From Sediminibacterium sp. C3 (GTDB lineage Bacteria; Bacteroidota; Bacteroidia; Chitinophagales; Chitinophagaceae), in the NCBI RefSeq assembly GCF_000508085.1, contig NZ_KI669560.1, positions 1,198,464 to 1,262,463 of the forward strand: DNA of 64,000 nt, given 5' to 3'. Both the position numbers and the translations under genes were made by a program. The notes below the pieces were generated by a model that saw only the letters and a list, made by a program, of their open reading frames with translations, searched no databases and was not told the DNA's origin. Of the stretch, positions 44,298 to 54,480 are shown piece by piece (the first letter of the stretch is position 1; each line of letters opens with the position of its first letter).

Positions 44298-44567
44298 TTA
44301 TCTATCAGGATAATGTTTGTTTTTTATTTCATCAGCAAGGGGCTCAACTGGTTTGCATGGATCAGGTATAGGTATGTATAATTGTTTGCACATTGTGCAA
44401 ACAGTAAAGCATTTCATTGGTTTATCATTAATTGGGGTATCCAAATAGACATAAGCATTGCTATGTGGACTGTTGACTTTTATGATATTCCCTCTTGTGT
44501 CTTCTGCAAGGGGTGCAATTGTGCACCTATGAGCAATTAACCAATCGTAAAAATCGGCTCTTGTCAT
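44298..44567 (-). CDS. Small protein, possibly HicA-like toxin
   Basis: The 89-residue protein begins MTRADFYDWLIAHRCTIAPL and continues with a strand-rich core and CTMCKQLYIPIPDP. The helix followed by strands, the short size and its place 2 bp after a HicB-like gene fit the HicA fold (mRNA interferase), but the usual catalytic GSHH motif is not present. It may be an unrelated or diverged partner. It precedes porU by 19 bp on the same strand. Confidence 0.45.
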   Translation of the reverse strand: MTRADFYDWLIAHRCTIAPLAEDTRGNIIKVNSPHSNAYVYLDTPINDKPMKCFTVCTMCKQLYIPIPDPCKPVEPLADEIKNKHYPDR

Positions 44568-44569
44568 AA

Positions 44570-44800
44570 TTAAGCAATAGATAAATTAAACTGCTTTGTT
44601 CTAACATTTGGTTGATGAAAACCGTTGTTTTGTTGGTGTTCAAAGACGGTTTGCACAGTTTGAATCAAATTTTTTGTTGCTTCTTCTTCTGTATCACCCT
44701 CAGCAATGATATTGGGTAATTGCGCAAAAAATGCAGTGAAACCTTTGTCAATTGGGTCCTGAACAAATATCCCTGTTAGCTGAAAATTTTGTGCTTTCAT
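44570..44800 (-). CDS. HicB-like antitoxin domain protein
   Basis: From the ATG at 44800 the protein has 76 residues. GFTAFFAQLPNIIAEGDTEE followed by EATKNLIQTVQTVFE is the partial RNase H-like HicB fold (YxA..P.i...G.T.eEA..n). It lacks a separate DNA-binding tail. An upstream extension of the frame to 44899 has no support. It forms a small operon with the following gene. Confidence 0.7.
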   Translation of the reverse strand: MKAQNFQLTGIFVQDPIDKGFTAFFAQLPNIIAEGDTEEEATKNLIQTVQTVFEHQQNNGFHQPNVRTKQFNLSIA

Positions 44801-45058
44801 GTTTTTTAGGTTTACTGGTTGACGACACAAATTATACAAAAATCCCAAAAAATGACACTTCACCGTGTTAAAACTGCCTGTTTCAGGTATTTGCCGCAAA
44901 GGTGATTGGTAAAATATTTATTCAAATACAACGTTTTAGGTAATTATTGGGTCTAAAATTAGGATTTTGCTAACTAATATTTCTATACATTCGTTGTTAT
45001 AAAAAACCGAATTTTATAGGCCAATTATACACTCTAATCAGTATAACAAAATCAAACA

Positions 45059-46624
45059 ATGCAGGTAAATAAATTTGTGCGGAACACCGTTTTATTGGTA
45101 TCCCTAATGAGTGTAGCGGCAGCTTGTAATCCTTTTAAAGCCAAAAAGGAGAAGTCTACTGCGACCGGATGGAACTATAACGACCAGCAATTTGGCAACT
45201 TCAATGTGGTTAAACCCAAGGATATTCAAACTGCTCCGGGACTTGTTTTTGTTCAGGGGGGGACTTTTACCATGGGCGCTACTCAGGAAGATATTATGGC
45301 TGACTGGAACAATATTCCGCACCGTGTAACAGTTAATTCCTTCTTTATTGACAAATACGAAGTAAGCAACCTGAACTACCGCGAATACCTATATTGGTTA
45401 GAAGGTACGTTTGGTGCTGCGGGTATGGATTCCATTGTTACCCAGGCTTTGCCGGATACCCTGGTTTGGAGAGAGGAGCTGGCTTATAACGAACCGATGG
45501 TGGAATATTATTTCCGCCACCCTTCTTATAACAACTACCCTGTGGTGGGTGTAACCTGGTTACAGGCTACTGAATACTGCAAGTGGAGAACCGACCGTGT
45601 AAATGAATTGGCTTTGATGAAGAAAGGTTTCCTGGATCCTAAAACACAGGTGAAGAAAACTTTGAATGGTGCAGGTCAGGATAACTTTAATACCAAAGCT
45701 TATTTATTGGGCGAATATCAAGCAGTTCCTGGTAAGGATGTTACTTCTAAGAAAAACCCATTGAAAGATGCACAAGGCCGTCCCAGAACCGTTGCTAAGT
45801 TTGAAGACGGATTGATGTTTGGTGACTACCGTTTGCCAACAGAAGCAGAATGGGAATACGCGGCATACGGCTATATTATGGAGAACCCACAGCGTAAGAG
45901 CAACAAGGGGATCAAAGGAGAAGAATTGATTGCCAATAAATCCATTTATGCCTGGAGAAACGATGGATATGATAACCTGAGAGCTACCAAAAAAGGCGCA
46001 GCTCAAGGCTCTTTCCTTGCTAACTTTAAAAGAGGTACAGGTGATAATATGGGTGTAGCAGGTGGTTTGAACGATAATGCTGCAGTAACAGCAGAAGTAG
46101 ATCAGTTTGTACCGAATGGATATGGCATTTACAATATGAGTGGCAACGTGAGTGAGTGGGTGGCTGATATCTATCGTCCTTTGACCAACTCTGAAGCCGA
46201 AGATTTTAATCCATTCCGTGGTAACGTTTTCCAACAAATTGATATGAGTGGTGGACAAGGGAATTTAAGAGATGATAAGGGTAGAATCAAAATGAAACCT
46301 GAACCAGATTCTTTAACCCGTAATAGAAGAAATTACCAGAAAGCCAATGCACTAAACTATTTAGACGGTGATTCATTAAGCTCAGTTACTTATGGCTATG
46401 GAATCACAACCTTAATTTCTGATAAATCCAGGGTATACAAGGGTGGTAGCTGGAATGACCGTGCGTATTGGTTAAGTCCTGGTACCCGCCGTTTCTTACA
46501 GGAAGACGAAAGCACCAATACCATTGGTTTCCGTTGTGCTATGAGCCATTATGGTGCGCCTGAAGGAATTGGCAGTAAAGCCAAAACCGGAAATAATTTC
46601 CCTCCAAGAAGAAATAAAAGATAG
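45059..46624 (+). CDS. gldJ: Gliding motility/T9SS lipoprotein, GldJ-like (formylglycine-generating enzyme fold)
   Basis: The 521-residue protein has a lipoprotein signal (LLVSLMSVAAAC) and an SUMF1/FGE-sulfatase fold (GLVFVQGGTFTMG, FFIDKYEVSNLNYREYLYWL, YPVVGVTWLQATEYCKWRT, YRLPTEAEWEYAAYG, GGSWNDRAYW, GFRCAMS). Catalytic activity is not expected in this family. GldJ and GldK share the fold and both belong to the type IX secretion machinery. The length and presence beside porU, porV and murF favour GldJ. It reads away from porU. Confidence 0.85.
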   Translation: MQVNKFVRNTVLLVSLMSVAAACNPFKAKKEKSTATGWNYNDQQFGNFNVVKPKDIQTAPGLVFVQGGTFTMGATQEDIMADWNNIPHRVTVNSFFIDKYEVSNLNYREYLYWLEGTFGAAGMDSIVTQALPDTLVWREELAYNEPMVEYYFRHPSYNNYPVVGVTWLQATEYCKWRTDRVNELALMKKGFLDPKTQVKKTLNGAGQDNFNTKAYLLGEYQAVPGKDVTSKKNPLKDAQGRPRTVAKFEDGLMFGDYRLPTEAEWEYAAYGYIMENPQRKSNKGIKGEELIANKSIYAWRNDGYDNLRATKKGAAQGSFLANFKRGTGDNMGVAGGLNDNAAVTAEVDQFVPNGYGIYNMSGNVSEWVADIYRPLTNSEAEDFNPFRGNVFQQIDMSGGQGNLRDDKGRIKMKPEPDSLTRNRRNYQKANALNYLDGDSLSSVTYGYGITTLISDKSRVYKGGSWNDRAYWLSPGTRRFLQEDESTNTIGFRCAMSHYGAPEGIGSKAKTGNNFPPRRNKR

Positions 46625-46642
46625 ACGCTAAAGATTATTGCT

Positions 46643-47116
46643 ATGCGCATAGGCTATGGGATTGATTTTCACCAATTGGTGGAAGGTAGGGACCTTATGA
46701 TTGGTGGAGTTAAAATTCCGCATACCAAGGGTGCTTTAGGACATAGTGATGCAGATGTATTGTTACACGCTATTTGTGATGCATTACTCGGCGCAGCTTG
46801 CTTAGGTGATATTGGGGTACATTTTCCTGATACATCCGTTGAATTCAAGAATATTGATAGCAAGATTTTATTAGCCAAGACCAGGGATTTAATAGCAGCC
46901 GAAGGATATTCAATTGTGAATATAGACGCCTCTCTTTGTTTAGAAAAACCCAAGATTAAACCCCATATACCTGCTATGCAGGAAACCATTGCCAATATTC
47001 TGGGCATTGGACTCAGAGATATTTCTATCAAAGCAACCACCAATGAGAAAATGGGTTTCGTGGGCAGGGAAGAAGGTTTGGTGGCGCATGCGGTTTGTCT
47101 GCTTCAAGCTAAATGA
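46643..47116 (+). CDS. ispF: 2-C-methyl-D-erythritol 2,4-cyclodiphosphate synthase
   Basis: The 157-residue protein is full length. Metal ligands Asp8 and His10 (GIDFHQ) and His42 ([10 protein letters not shown]) are present, as is the conserved [16 protein letters not shown]. IspF forms the cyclic diphosphate in the MEP isoprenoid pathway. It starts 18 bp after gldJ and ends in an ATGA overlap with the next gene, so the three may form an operon. Confidence 0.97.
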   Translation: MRIGYGIDFHQLVEGRDLMIGGVKIPHTKGALGHSDADVLLHAICDALLGAACLGDIGVHFPDTSVEFKNIDSKILLAKTRDLIAAEGYSIVNIDASLCLEKPKIKPHIPAMQETIANILGIGLRDISIKATTNEKMGFVGREEGLVAHAVCLLQAK

Positions 47117-47850
47117 TTTATCTACATAAAATATTGCCGGTATTTGTGATGCCCATCATGCTGATCATTTACCTTTTGATTTTTGCTTTGTGGAACAAAA
47201 AAAGATGGCCGATTTATACTGCCATTATTTGTCTGTATATTTTTTCTACACCAATTTTTGCTAGTAATTTCTTCAAGTTGGTTGAAGGTTCCGAAGTGAG
47301 GAAAACACCCAAGGATATGCCGAATGCAGATGCCATTGTGGTTTTGAGCGGGATGATCAATCAAGTAAAATCTACTGAAGGGGTTTATCCTGAATGGGGG
47401 GATCCTGACCGATTTTTTGGGGCTATTGAATTGTTTAAAGCTGGCAAAGCCCCTAAGCTTATTTTTACTGGGGGCAAAATGCCTTGGGATACCACTAAGC
47501 TGACCGAAGGTGAAATTTTAAAACTATTCGCAAAACAGCAAGGGATATCTGATTCTGCTATATTATTGACTGGAAATGTTGAGAATACGGCAGATGAGGC
47601 TAAAGCTGTAAGAACTTTAATTGGGAGAAATAAAAAAATCATATTGGTTACATCCGCCTATCATATGCCTCGCTCAAAAATGCTTTTTGCAAAGCAAGGC
47701 TTTTGGGTAGTTGATTATTCGGTTGATTTTAAAGTAGATAGAGTAAGTAAACGGACATTTATAGATTACTTGCCTGATGCAGACAGTTTCCGATTACTGA
47801 ATTCAGCATACAGAGAGTTGATTGGCAGGTTCATTTATTTATTAGTTTAG
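47113..47850 (+). CDS. YdcF/ElyC-like DUF218 membrane protein
   Basis: The 245-residue protein has two N-terminal membrane helices (about 1-55) and a DUF218 domain with [38 protein letters not shown] and [16 protein letters not shown]. Members such as ElyC influence envelope polysaccharide and lipid-carrier metabolism; the biochemical activity is unsettled. The ATG at 47113 overlaps the ispF stop. It is followed 7 bp later by a nucleotide-sugar dehydrogenase gene. Confidence 0.85.
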   Translation: MIYLHKILPVFVMPIMLIIYLLIFALWNKKRWPIYTAIICLYIFSTPIFASNFFKLVEGSEVRKTPKDMPNADAIVVLSGMINQVKSTEGVYPEWGDPDRFFGAIELFKAGKAPKLIFTGGKMPWDTTKLTEGEILKLFAKQQGISDSAILLTGNVENTADEAKAVRTLIGRNKKIILVTSAYHMPRSKMLFAKQGFWVVDYSVDFKVDRVSKRTFIDYLPDADSFRLLNSAYRELIGRFIYLLV

Positions 47851-47857
47851 CAATCTA

Positions 47858-49033
47858 ATGGAGAAGGAAAAAAAGATTGCCATTGTAGGATTAGGGTATG
47901 TAGGACTACCACTTGCTATAGCTTTTGCGGATAAATACAAGGTTTTAGGCTTTGATATCAATACACAGCGCATTGATGAATTAAAAAAGTGTTTTGATAA
48001 AACGAAGGAAGTAGAACCTTCAAAGTTTAATACAGCGTATCCATTAAAATTTACTGATTCTCTCGATGATCTCCAGAGCTCAAATATTTTTATTATTACA
48101 GTGCCTACTCCAATTGATAATAATAAGCAGCCTGATTTAAGTTTTCTTCTTTCCGCATCATCCAAGATTGGTTCAATCCTCAAAAAAGGAGATATTGTCA
48201 TTTATGAATCTACAGTCTATCCTGGATGTACAGAAGAGGAGTGTGTACCTGTTTTAGAGCAAAAAAGTGGCCTATTTTATAATAATGATTTTTTTGTTGG
48301 TTATTCTCCTGAACGGATTAATCCTGGAGATAAAACCAGACCCATTCAGTCCATTGTAAAAGTTACTTCTGGCTCTACACCAGAAATTGCTGAAGTTGTT
48401 GACAAATTATATAAAACCGTTATTATAGCAGGCACATATAAAGCCCCAAGTATTAAAGTTGCAGAAGCCGCCAAAGCCATAGAGAATGCACAAAGAGATG
48501 TAAATATCTCATTCATGAATGAATTGGCGTTAATCTTTGATAAACTTAATATAGACATTGATGAAGTGTTGGAAGCTGCAAAAACTAAGTGGAATTTTCT
48601 ACCTTTCAAACCTGGATTGGTTGGTGGCCACTGCATTGGAGTAGATCCGCATTATTTGGCTTATAGAGCTATGCAGGTAGGTTATACGCCAAAGGTTATC
48701 TTATCAGGGCGGGAAGTTAATGAACAGATGGGTGTATGGAGAGCTGAGAAAATTATTGCTGAATTGGCTAAAAAGTTTAATGGTAATATATGTGGCAAAA
48801 AAGTATTGATTTTAGGTTTCGCGTTCAAAGAAAATTGCACTGATACACGTAATACTAAAGTTGTTGATGTCTACAATACCTTGAAAAAAGCTGGGATAGA
48901 AGTTTCCATTTATGACCCCTTAGTTGATGCAATTAATGTAGAAAAGGAATTCGGCATTGAATTGGCACAATCAAAAGAAGGGCAATTCGACTATATTTTC
49001 AAAGCGGTTAGCCACTCTATTTTCAATGATTAA
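47858..49033 (+). CDS. UDP-sugar 6-dehydrogenase (WbpA/TviB type), 3' truncated
   Basis: The protein has 391 residues. Domains: NAD-binding Rossmann fold (IVGLGYVGLPLAIAFADKY), central helical domain (AEAAKAIENAQRDVNISFMN) and UDP-binding domain with catalytic Cys259 in GGHCIGVDPHYL. It should oxidise UDP-GlcNAc or UDP-GalNAc to the uronic acid for surface polysaccharide. The C-terminus stops at FKAVSHSIFND, about 35 residues short of the usual end, where the stop abuts the convergent metF gene with no spacer. The missing part belongs to the UDP-binding domain, so activity is uncertain. Confidence 0.88.
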   Translation: MEKEKKIAIVGLGYVGLPLAIAFADKYKVLGFDINTQRIDELKKCFDKTKEVEPSKFNTAYPLKFTDSLDDLQSSNIFIITVPTPIDNNKQPDLSFLLSASSKIGSILKKGDIVIYESTVYPGCTEEECVPVLEQKSGLFYNNDFFVGYSPERINPGDKTRPIQSIVKVTSGSTPEIAEVVDKLYKTVIIAGTYKAPSIKVAEAAKAIENAQRDVNISFMNELALIFDKLNIDIDEVLEAAKTKWNFLPFKPGLVGGHCIGVDPHYLAYRAMQVGYTPKVILSGREVNEQMGVWRAEKIIAELAKKFNGNICGKKVLILGFAFKENCTDTRNTKVVDVYNTLKKAGIEVSIYDPLVDAINVEKEFGIELAQSKEGQFDYIFKAVSHSIFND

Positions 49034-49987
49034 TTAAACAATTTCTTTCACCACATTCCAGATTACTTTAGGTTTTCCCAATGTATAGTAGTGTAAAACA
49101 GGTACCCCGAAAGCTTTCAACTCCTTGCTTTGTTGAATCAGCCACTCTGTTCCAACCTGTTCACATTCCGCATCCGTTTTACATTTGGAAATGGCATTGG
49201 ATAAATCGGTTGGAATGTCTACATGGAATATTCTGGGAAGAACAGAGAGCTGTTTTTTATTGGTGATTGGTTTTAAACCAGGAATGATGGGAACATTTAT
49301 GCCCATTTCTCTGCAGGCTTTTACATAATCAAAATATTTCTGGTTGTCGAAAAACATTTGTGTCATGATATAATCTGCACCAGCATCTACTTTTTCTTTC
49401 AGTCTTTGTAAATCAATTTCCAAATTAGGTGCTTCAAAATGTTTTTCAGGATAGCCAGCTGTACCAATACAGAAATTGGTTTTTCCTCCATTCTGGATAT
49501 CATCATCCAGATAAATTCCACTGTTCAGGTTTACAACCTGCTTTTGTAAGTCGATGGCATATTTGTGACCATCGGGTTCTGGTTCAAAGCTGGCTTCATT
49601 TTTAGCGGCATCCCCTCTTAATACGAGTACGTTGTCAATACCAAGAAAATTCAGATCAATCAGCGCATCTTCACTTTCTCTTTTGTTAAAACCTCCACAA
49701 ATAAAATGGGGTACAGTATCTATTGAATAGTGGTTCATAATGGCGGCACAGATACCTACTGTACCGGGTCTTTTGCGCACTTCTACTTTTTCGAAAGTTC
49801 CGTCTGCTTTTTTTTTGAAAGCCGTTTCACTTCTGTGGTAGGTAACATTGATCCAGCTCGGTTTAAATTCCATTAAGGGGTCGAGATGGTCAAAAACGTG
49901 ATTTATACTTTTACCTTTCAAAGGGGGAAGTATTTCAAATGATATGAGTGTCTTTTCCGCTTTTTTTATATGGTCAATTACTTTCAT
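49034..49987 (-). CDS. metF: 5,10-methylenetetrahydrofolate reductase
   Basis: The 317-residue TIM barrel from the ATG at 49987 (a TTG three codons earlier is possible) has ISFEILPP, WINVTYHRS, DNVLVLRGDAA and FCIGTAGYPEKHFEAPNLEI, the FAD and folate-binding landmarks of MetF. It makes 5-methyl-THF for methionine synthesis. It is divergent from metK across a short shared promoter region. Confidence 0.95.
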   Translation of the reverse strand: MKVIDHIKKAEKTLISFEILPPLKGKSINHVFDHLDPLMEFKPSWINVTYHRSETAFKKKADGTFEKVEVRKRPGTVGICAAIMNHYSIDTVPHFICGGFNKRESEDALIDLNFLGIDNVLVLRGDAAKNEASFEPEPDGHKYAIDLQKQVVNLNSGIYLDDDIQNGGKTNFCIGTAGYPEKHFEAPNLEIDLQRLKEKVDAGADYIMTQMFFDNQKYFDYVKACREMGINVPIIPGLKPITNKKQLSVLPRIFHVDIPTDLSNAISKCKTDAECEQVGTEWLIQQSKELKAFGVPVLHYYTLGKPKVIWNVVKEIV

Positions 49988-50004
49988 CCTATTCAAATAT
50001 TTCG

Positions 50005-50020
50005 TAATCTTGCAAACTTA
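50005..50020. promoter_or_regulatory. Back-to-back -7 elements between metF and metK
   Basis: On the minus strand TAAGTTTG (50013-50020) matches TAnnTTTG exactly and serves metF. On the plus strand TAATCTTG (50005-50012, one mismatch) lies 31 bp before the metK ATG. The two -7 boxes are adjacent, so the divergent promoters must compete or be co-regulated. Confidence 0.45.
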
Positions 50021-50043
50021 AAGTAAAAGTTCAAAATTTAGTT

Positions 50044-51291
50044 ATGCCTTATTTATTTACCTCTGAGAGTGTATCTGAAGGACATCCGGACAAGGTAGCG
50101 GACCAGATATCCGATGCGTTGATTGATAATTTTTTAGCGTTTGATCCGCAGAGTAAAGTGGCTTGTGAGACTTTGGTTACGACTGGTCAGGTTGTATTGG
50201 CTGGTGAAGTGAAGTCTAAAGCTTATTTGGATGTACAGGAGATTGCGCGTGGTGTGATTCGCAAGATTGGCTATACCAAGAGCGAGTATATGTTCGAAGC
50301 GAACAGTTGTGGTATTTTATCAGCGATTCACGAGCAGAGTGCAGACATCAACCAGGGGGTAGATAAGAAGAAGAAAGAAGAGCAGGGAGCAGGTGACCAG
50401 GGTATGATGTTCGGTTATGCAAGTAACGAGACTGAGAATTATATGCCTTTGGCCTTGGATTTAGCCCATAAGATCCTGATTGAACTGGCTGCATTAAGAA
50501 GAGAGAACAAAGCCATCAAATACCTGAGACCTGATGCGAAGAGCCAGGTGACTTTGGAATACAACGACAACAATCAACCCGTAAGAATCGATGCGATTGT
50601 GGTATCTACCCAGCACGATGAATTTGATACGGAAGCGAAGATGTTGGCCAAGATCAAGAAGGACATCATCGAGATTTTGATTCCAAGAGTAAAAGCGAAG
50701 TACAAGAAGTACGCGAAATTATTTAACAAAGACATCAAGTACCATATTAACCCAACCGGTAAGTTTGTAATTGGTGGTCCACACGGAGACACAGGGTTAA
50801 CCGGCCGTAAGATCATCGTTGATACTTATGGTGGTAAAGGAGCACACGGTGGTGGAGCTTTCAGCGGTAAAGACCCCAGTAAGGTGGACCGTTCTGCTGC
50901 CTATGCTACCCGTCATATTGCGAAGAACCTGGTTGCTGCGGGTGTAGCCGATGAGATCTTAGTACAGGTTTCTTATGCGATTGGAGTGGCACAGCCTACA
51001 TCCATCAACGTAAACACTTTTGGTACGGCCAAAGTAAACCTGACCGATGGCCAGATTGCGAAGATTGTAGAGGGCTTATTCGATATGCGTCCTTACTTTA
51101 TTGAGCAGCGCCTGAAGCTGAGAAGCCCTATTTACAGCGAAACCGCTGCTTATGGTCATATGGGCCGCCAGCCGGAAGTAGTTACCAAGACTTTTGTATC
51201 TCCTGACGGAAAGGAAAAGAAAGTAAAAGTGGAGCTATTTACCTGGGAAAAACTGGATTATGTAGCCAAAGTGAAGAAGGCGTTTGGGTGA
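50044..51291 (+). CDS. metK: S-adenosylmethionine synthetase
   Basis: The 415-residue enzyme makes SAM from methionine and ATP. Signatures are [15 protein letters not shown] (His14, Asp16), [12 protein letters not shown] and [19 protein letters not shown]. Two lysine-rich inserts ([10 protein letters not shown] and [17 protein letters not shown]) are common in Bacteroidota MetK. Codon use is biased to C/G-ending codons compared with neighbours, as expected for a highly expressed gene. A terminator follows directly. Confidence 0.97.
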   Translation: MPYLFTSESVSEGHPDKVADQISDALIDNFLAFDPQSKVACETLVTTGQVVLAGEVKSKAYLDVQEIARGVIRKIGYTKSEYMFEANSCGILSAIHEQSADINQGVDKKKKEEQGAGDQGMMFGYASNETENYMPLALDLAHKILIELAALRRENKAIKYLRPDAKSQVTLEYNDNNQPVRIDAIVVSTQHDEFDTEAKMLAKIKKDIIEILIPRVKAKYKKYAKLFNKDIKYHINPTGKFVIGGPHGDTGLTGRKIIVDTYGGKGAHGGGAFSGKDPSKVDRSAAYATRHIAKNLVAAGVADEILVQVSYAIGVAQPTSINVNTFGTAKVNLTDGQIAKIVEGLFDMRPYFIEQRLKLRSPIYSETAAYGHMGRQPEVVTKTFVSPDGKEKKVKVELFTWEKLDYVAKVKKAFG

Positions 51292-51324
51292 AATAAGTTT
51301 TTTAATTTCACACAATAAACAACG

Positions 51325-51351
51325 GCCGACCATTTTTATGGTTGGCTTTTT
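51325..51351 (+). terminator. Intrinsic terminator after metK
   Basis: GCCGACCAT-TTTT-ATGGTTGGC forms a 9-bp stem with one G-T pair, followed by five T residues. It lies 34 bp after the metK stop and separates it from the polysaccharide region. Confidence 0.85.
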
Positions 51352-51382
51352 AGTAATGTTTTTTTATGCCCATTAACTATTC

Positions 51383-51390
51383 TATATTTG
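51383..51390 (+). promoter_or_regulatory. -7 promoter element of the Wzz-like gene
   Basis: TATATTTG matches TAnnTTTG exactly, 33 bp upstream of the ATG at 51424. No convincing -33 TTG was found. Confidence 0.5.
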
Positions 51391-51423
51391 TAATCCCCTT
51401 AGAACTTACTTTATTTCCACAAT

Positions 51424-52509
51424 ATGACTGATTTAATGCTCGAAGCATCCGATGAAATTTCTTTTAAAGATCTTGTTTTAAAAATTCAAGAATGGTTCAA
51501 ATATTTATTGACTAAATGGACTCTTATTGGATTTTTAGGATTATTGGGAGGGGGTGCTGGTTTTTTTTATGCCCATTATCAAAAACCCAAATATAATGCA
51601 AAAATCACTTTTGTATTAGAAGAAAACAAAAACACTTCAGGTAGTTTAGGTGGACTTGCTTCGTTGGCTGGTCAATTTGGCGTGGATATTGGAGCTACTT
51701 CAGGTGGAGGATTACTATCTGGGGATAATATTTTGTTATATTTCAAAAGTCCTTCCTTAGCCAGAGAAGTACTGATGTCTAGATACAAAAATGATTCTAA
51801 TGAATCCATAGCGGATCAATATGCTTTAGTATATGGGCTTACAGAAAAATGGAAGAAAAATAAAAAAATAGGAATAGTTAATTTTCCTATTTCAGAATTA
51901 AATAAACCATACTCGCGACAGCAAGATAGTTTATTACAATCAATTATCAGTTCGATTAATGCAAAACAATTTGCTGTTTCGAGAGTGGATAAAAAAGCTG
52001 GATTCATTGATGTAAGTTGTTCTATGGAAAGTGAGCCACTCGCCAAGGTATATTGTGAGCGGATTGTTCAAAGAGTGGTTGAACGATATATTTCCATTAA
52101 AACACAAAGACAAAATGCCACTGTAGAAAAACTTCAATTTAGGGTAGATAGTATAGCTGGTTTATTAAAACAAAAAACAGTTTCAAGTGCTTCTTTACAA
52201 AATACTTCTAGTACAATGGATATTAATCCATTATATCGCACAGGTACTTCAGTAGCCGTTGAAACTACGCTAAGGGATAAAACACTATTGTCTACCATTT
52301 TTGCCAGCGTAACACAAAACTTAGAAATGGCAAAGTTCACTTTGAGTCAAGAAACGCCCGTAATCCAAATTGTGGATACACCAATTTTACCTCTTAAGGT
52401 AGAAAAGCTTTCTAGATTAAAATCTGCATTAATTGGTGCTCTCATATTTGGGTTTATAGTTGTTATTGGTTTAGTAATTCGCCGATTGTATGCTTCAGTG
52501 ATGGCTTAA
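51424..52509 (+). CDS. Wzz-family polysaccharide chain-length/co-polymerase protein
   Basis: The 361-residue protein has a first membrane helix (about 35-52, WTLIGFLGLLGGGAGFFYAH) after a cytoplasmic N-terminus, a periplasmic domain with coiled-coil potential (about 195-300) and a second helix near the C-terminus (SALIGALIFGFIVVIGLVIR). This is the Wzz topology. No tyrosine kinase domain is attached. It controls polymer length with the Wzy/Wzx system or acts with the Wza-like exporter encoded 11 kb to the left. A perfect inverted repeat follows the stop. Confidence 0.87.
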   Translation: MTDLMLEASDEISFKDLVLKIQEWFKYLLTKWTLIGFLGLLGGGAGFFYAHYQKPKYNAKITFVLEENKNTSGSLGGLASLAGQFGVDIGATSGGGLLSGDNILLYFKSPSLAREVLMSRYKNDSNESIADQYALVYGLTEKWKKNKKIGIVNFPISELNKPYSRQQDSLLQSIISSINAKQFAVSRVDKKAGFIDVSCSMESEPLAKVYCERIVQRVVERYISIKTQRQNATVEKLQFRVDSIAGLLKQKTVSSASLQNTSSTMDINPLYRTGTSVAVETTLRDKTLLSTIFASVTQNLEMAKFTLSQETPVIQIVDTPILPLKVEKLSRLKSALIGALIFGFIVVIGLVIRRLYASVMA

Positions 52510-52557
52510 TCATTTTAGGGCATACTATTTTTGCGTTTTTTTTTGAAATATAATAAA

Positions 52558-52608
52558 ATTGAGTAATTTTAGTACTCAATTTTGTATCAGTAGTCAAATT
52601 TTGTGACT
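52558..52608. promoter_or_regulatory. Two adjacent inverted repeats before the winged-helix gene
   Basis: IR1 is ATTGAGTA-N7-TACTCAAT (52558-52580); IR2 is AGTCA-N7-TGACT (52592-52608). Both have 7-nt spacers, and their centres are 31 bp apart, about three helical turns. IR1 with the TTTG that follows could alternatively end the Wzz transcript. Operator function for the downstream regulator is inferred. Confidence 0.45.
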
Positions 52609-53214
52609 CACTGTGCTTTAGCATTTATAGAACCCTCCTCCCCACTTATTTTGATTAATCAACTTTTCACTGGAAAAATTCGATTGAAATTACTTTCACG
52701 CATTCTTTTAAATCCCGAAACTCAAGTTTATTTGCGTCAATTAGAAAAAGAATTCAATGTTAGCAGTAATACAGTTCGAATTGAGTTGAATAAGCTTACA
52801 GAAATGAAACTTATTGAGGAGGTATTTGGTGAGAAAATTAAAGTTAAGAAATACAAGGCTAATTTATTACATCCCTTGTATCACAGCTTACGAAATATTA
52901 TATATCAATATTTGGGTATTGACCACCTCATTGAAGACATTTTCAATAAACTTGGGAGTTTACAGGAAGTTTATATAACAGGGGATATTGCAGAAGGGAA
53001 AAATTCTTTATTCATTGATTTAATTGTAGTAGGTGAGATAGATAAATTGTATTACAACCGATTGGTTGAAAAAGCAGAATTAATTTTAAATAAGAAAATA
53101 CGAACCGGATTCTATTTGCCATCAACGTTTTCAACCCAGATTTTAAGAGAAGTAACATGTGTTTGTATTTTTACGTCCGATAATAATAGTCTAAATAATT
53201 TAATTGATGATTAG
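52603..53214 (+). CDS. Winged-helix regulator with degenerate nucleotidyltransferase-like domain
   Basis: The maximal frame from GTG 52603 gives 203 residues. Family members seem to begin near LINQLFTGKIRLKLL, which would use the TTG at 52651 here. The N-terminus holds a winged helix (YLRQLEKEFNVSSNTVRIEL, then NKLTEMKLIEEV). The C-terminal half has VYITGDIAEGKNSLFIDLIVVG, reminiscent of the GS-A-G...D-D region of small nucleotidyltransferases but without the complete catalytic set. Proteins of this kind commonly stand at the head of Bacteroidota surface-polysaccharide loci and are thought to regulate them. The next gene lies 247 bp downstream. Confidence 0.75.
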   Translation: MTHCALAFIEPSSPLILINQLFTGKIRLKLLSRILLNPETQVYLRQLEKEFNVSSNTVRIELNKLTEMKLIEEVFGEKIKVKKYKANLLHPLYHSLRNIIYQYLGIDHLIEDIFNKLGSLQEVYITGDIAEGKNSLFIDLIVVGEIDKLYYNRLVEKAELILNKKIRTGFYLPSTFSTQILREVTCVCIFTSDNNSLNNLIDD

Positions 53215-53461
53215 TTTGGTCCAGACCAGCAATAGTTGTATGATAATAATGATAAATACGTAAATAATTGAAAATGGTTTCTATTTTGTATTGTATATTT
53301 AAATTAAATCTTCAAAAATTAATCAAAAGTTAGGTTATTCGTGCGCACTTTGGTGCGTATAAATTCATAAGTTTAAGAAATCAAAAACATCCATAATAAT
53401 TGGTTGTCTCAACCCAAAGAGGATACATATTATATTTTAACTCTGTAAATAAATTGCTTAA

Positions 53462-54471
<1,010 letters not shown>

Positions 54472-54480
54472 CTAATCACT

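Noticed and set aside
45704..46258. Minus-strand 184-residue frame inside gldJ
   Set aside because: It lies wholly within the conserved FGE-sulfatase fold coding region and shows no known domain.
49997..50043. Possible SAM riboswitch before metK or metF
   Set aside because: Only 56 bp separate the two start codons and no paired-stem pattern of a SAM riboswitch class is present.
53215..53461. JUMPStart/ops-type element or UpxY-like leader before the surface-glycan operon
   Set aside because: No GGCGGTAG-type sequence was found; only a short CGCAC/GTGCG hairpin in AT-rich DNA.
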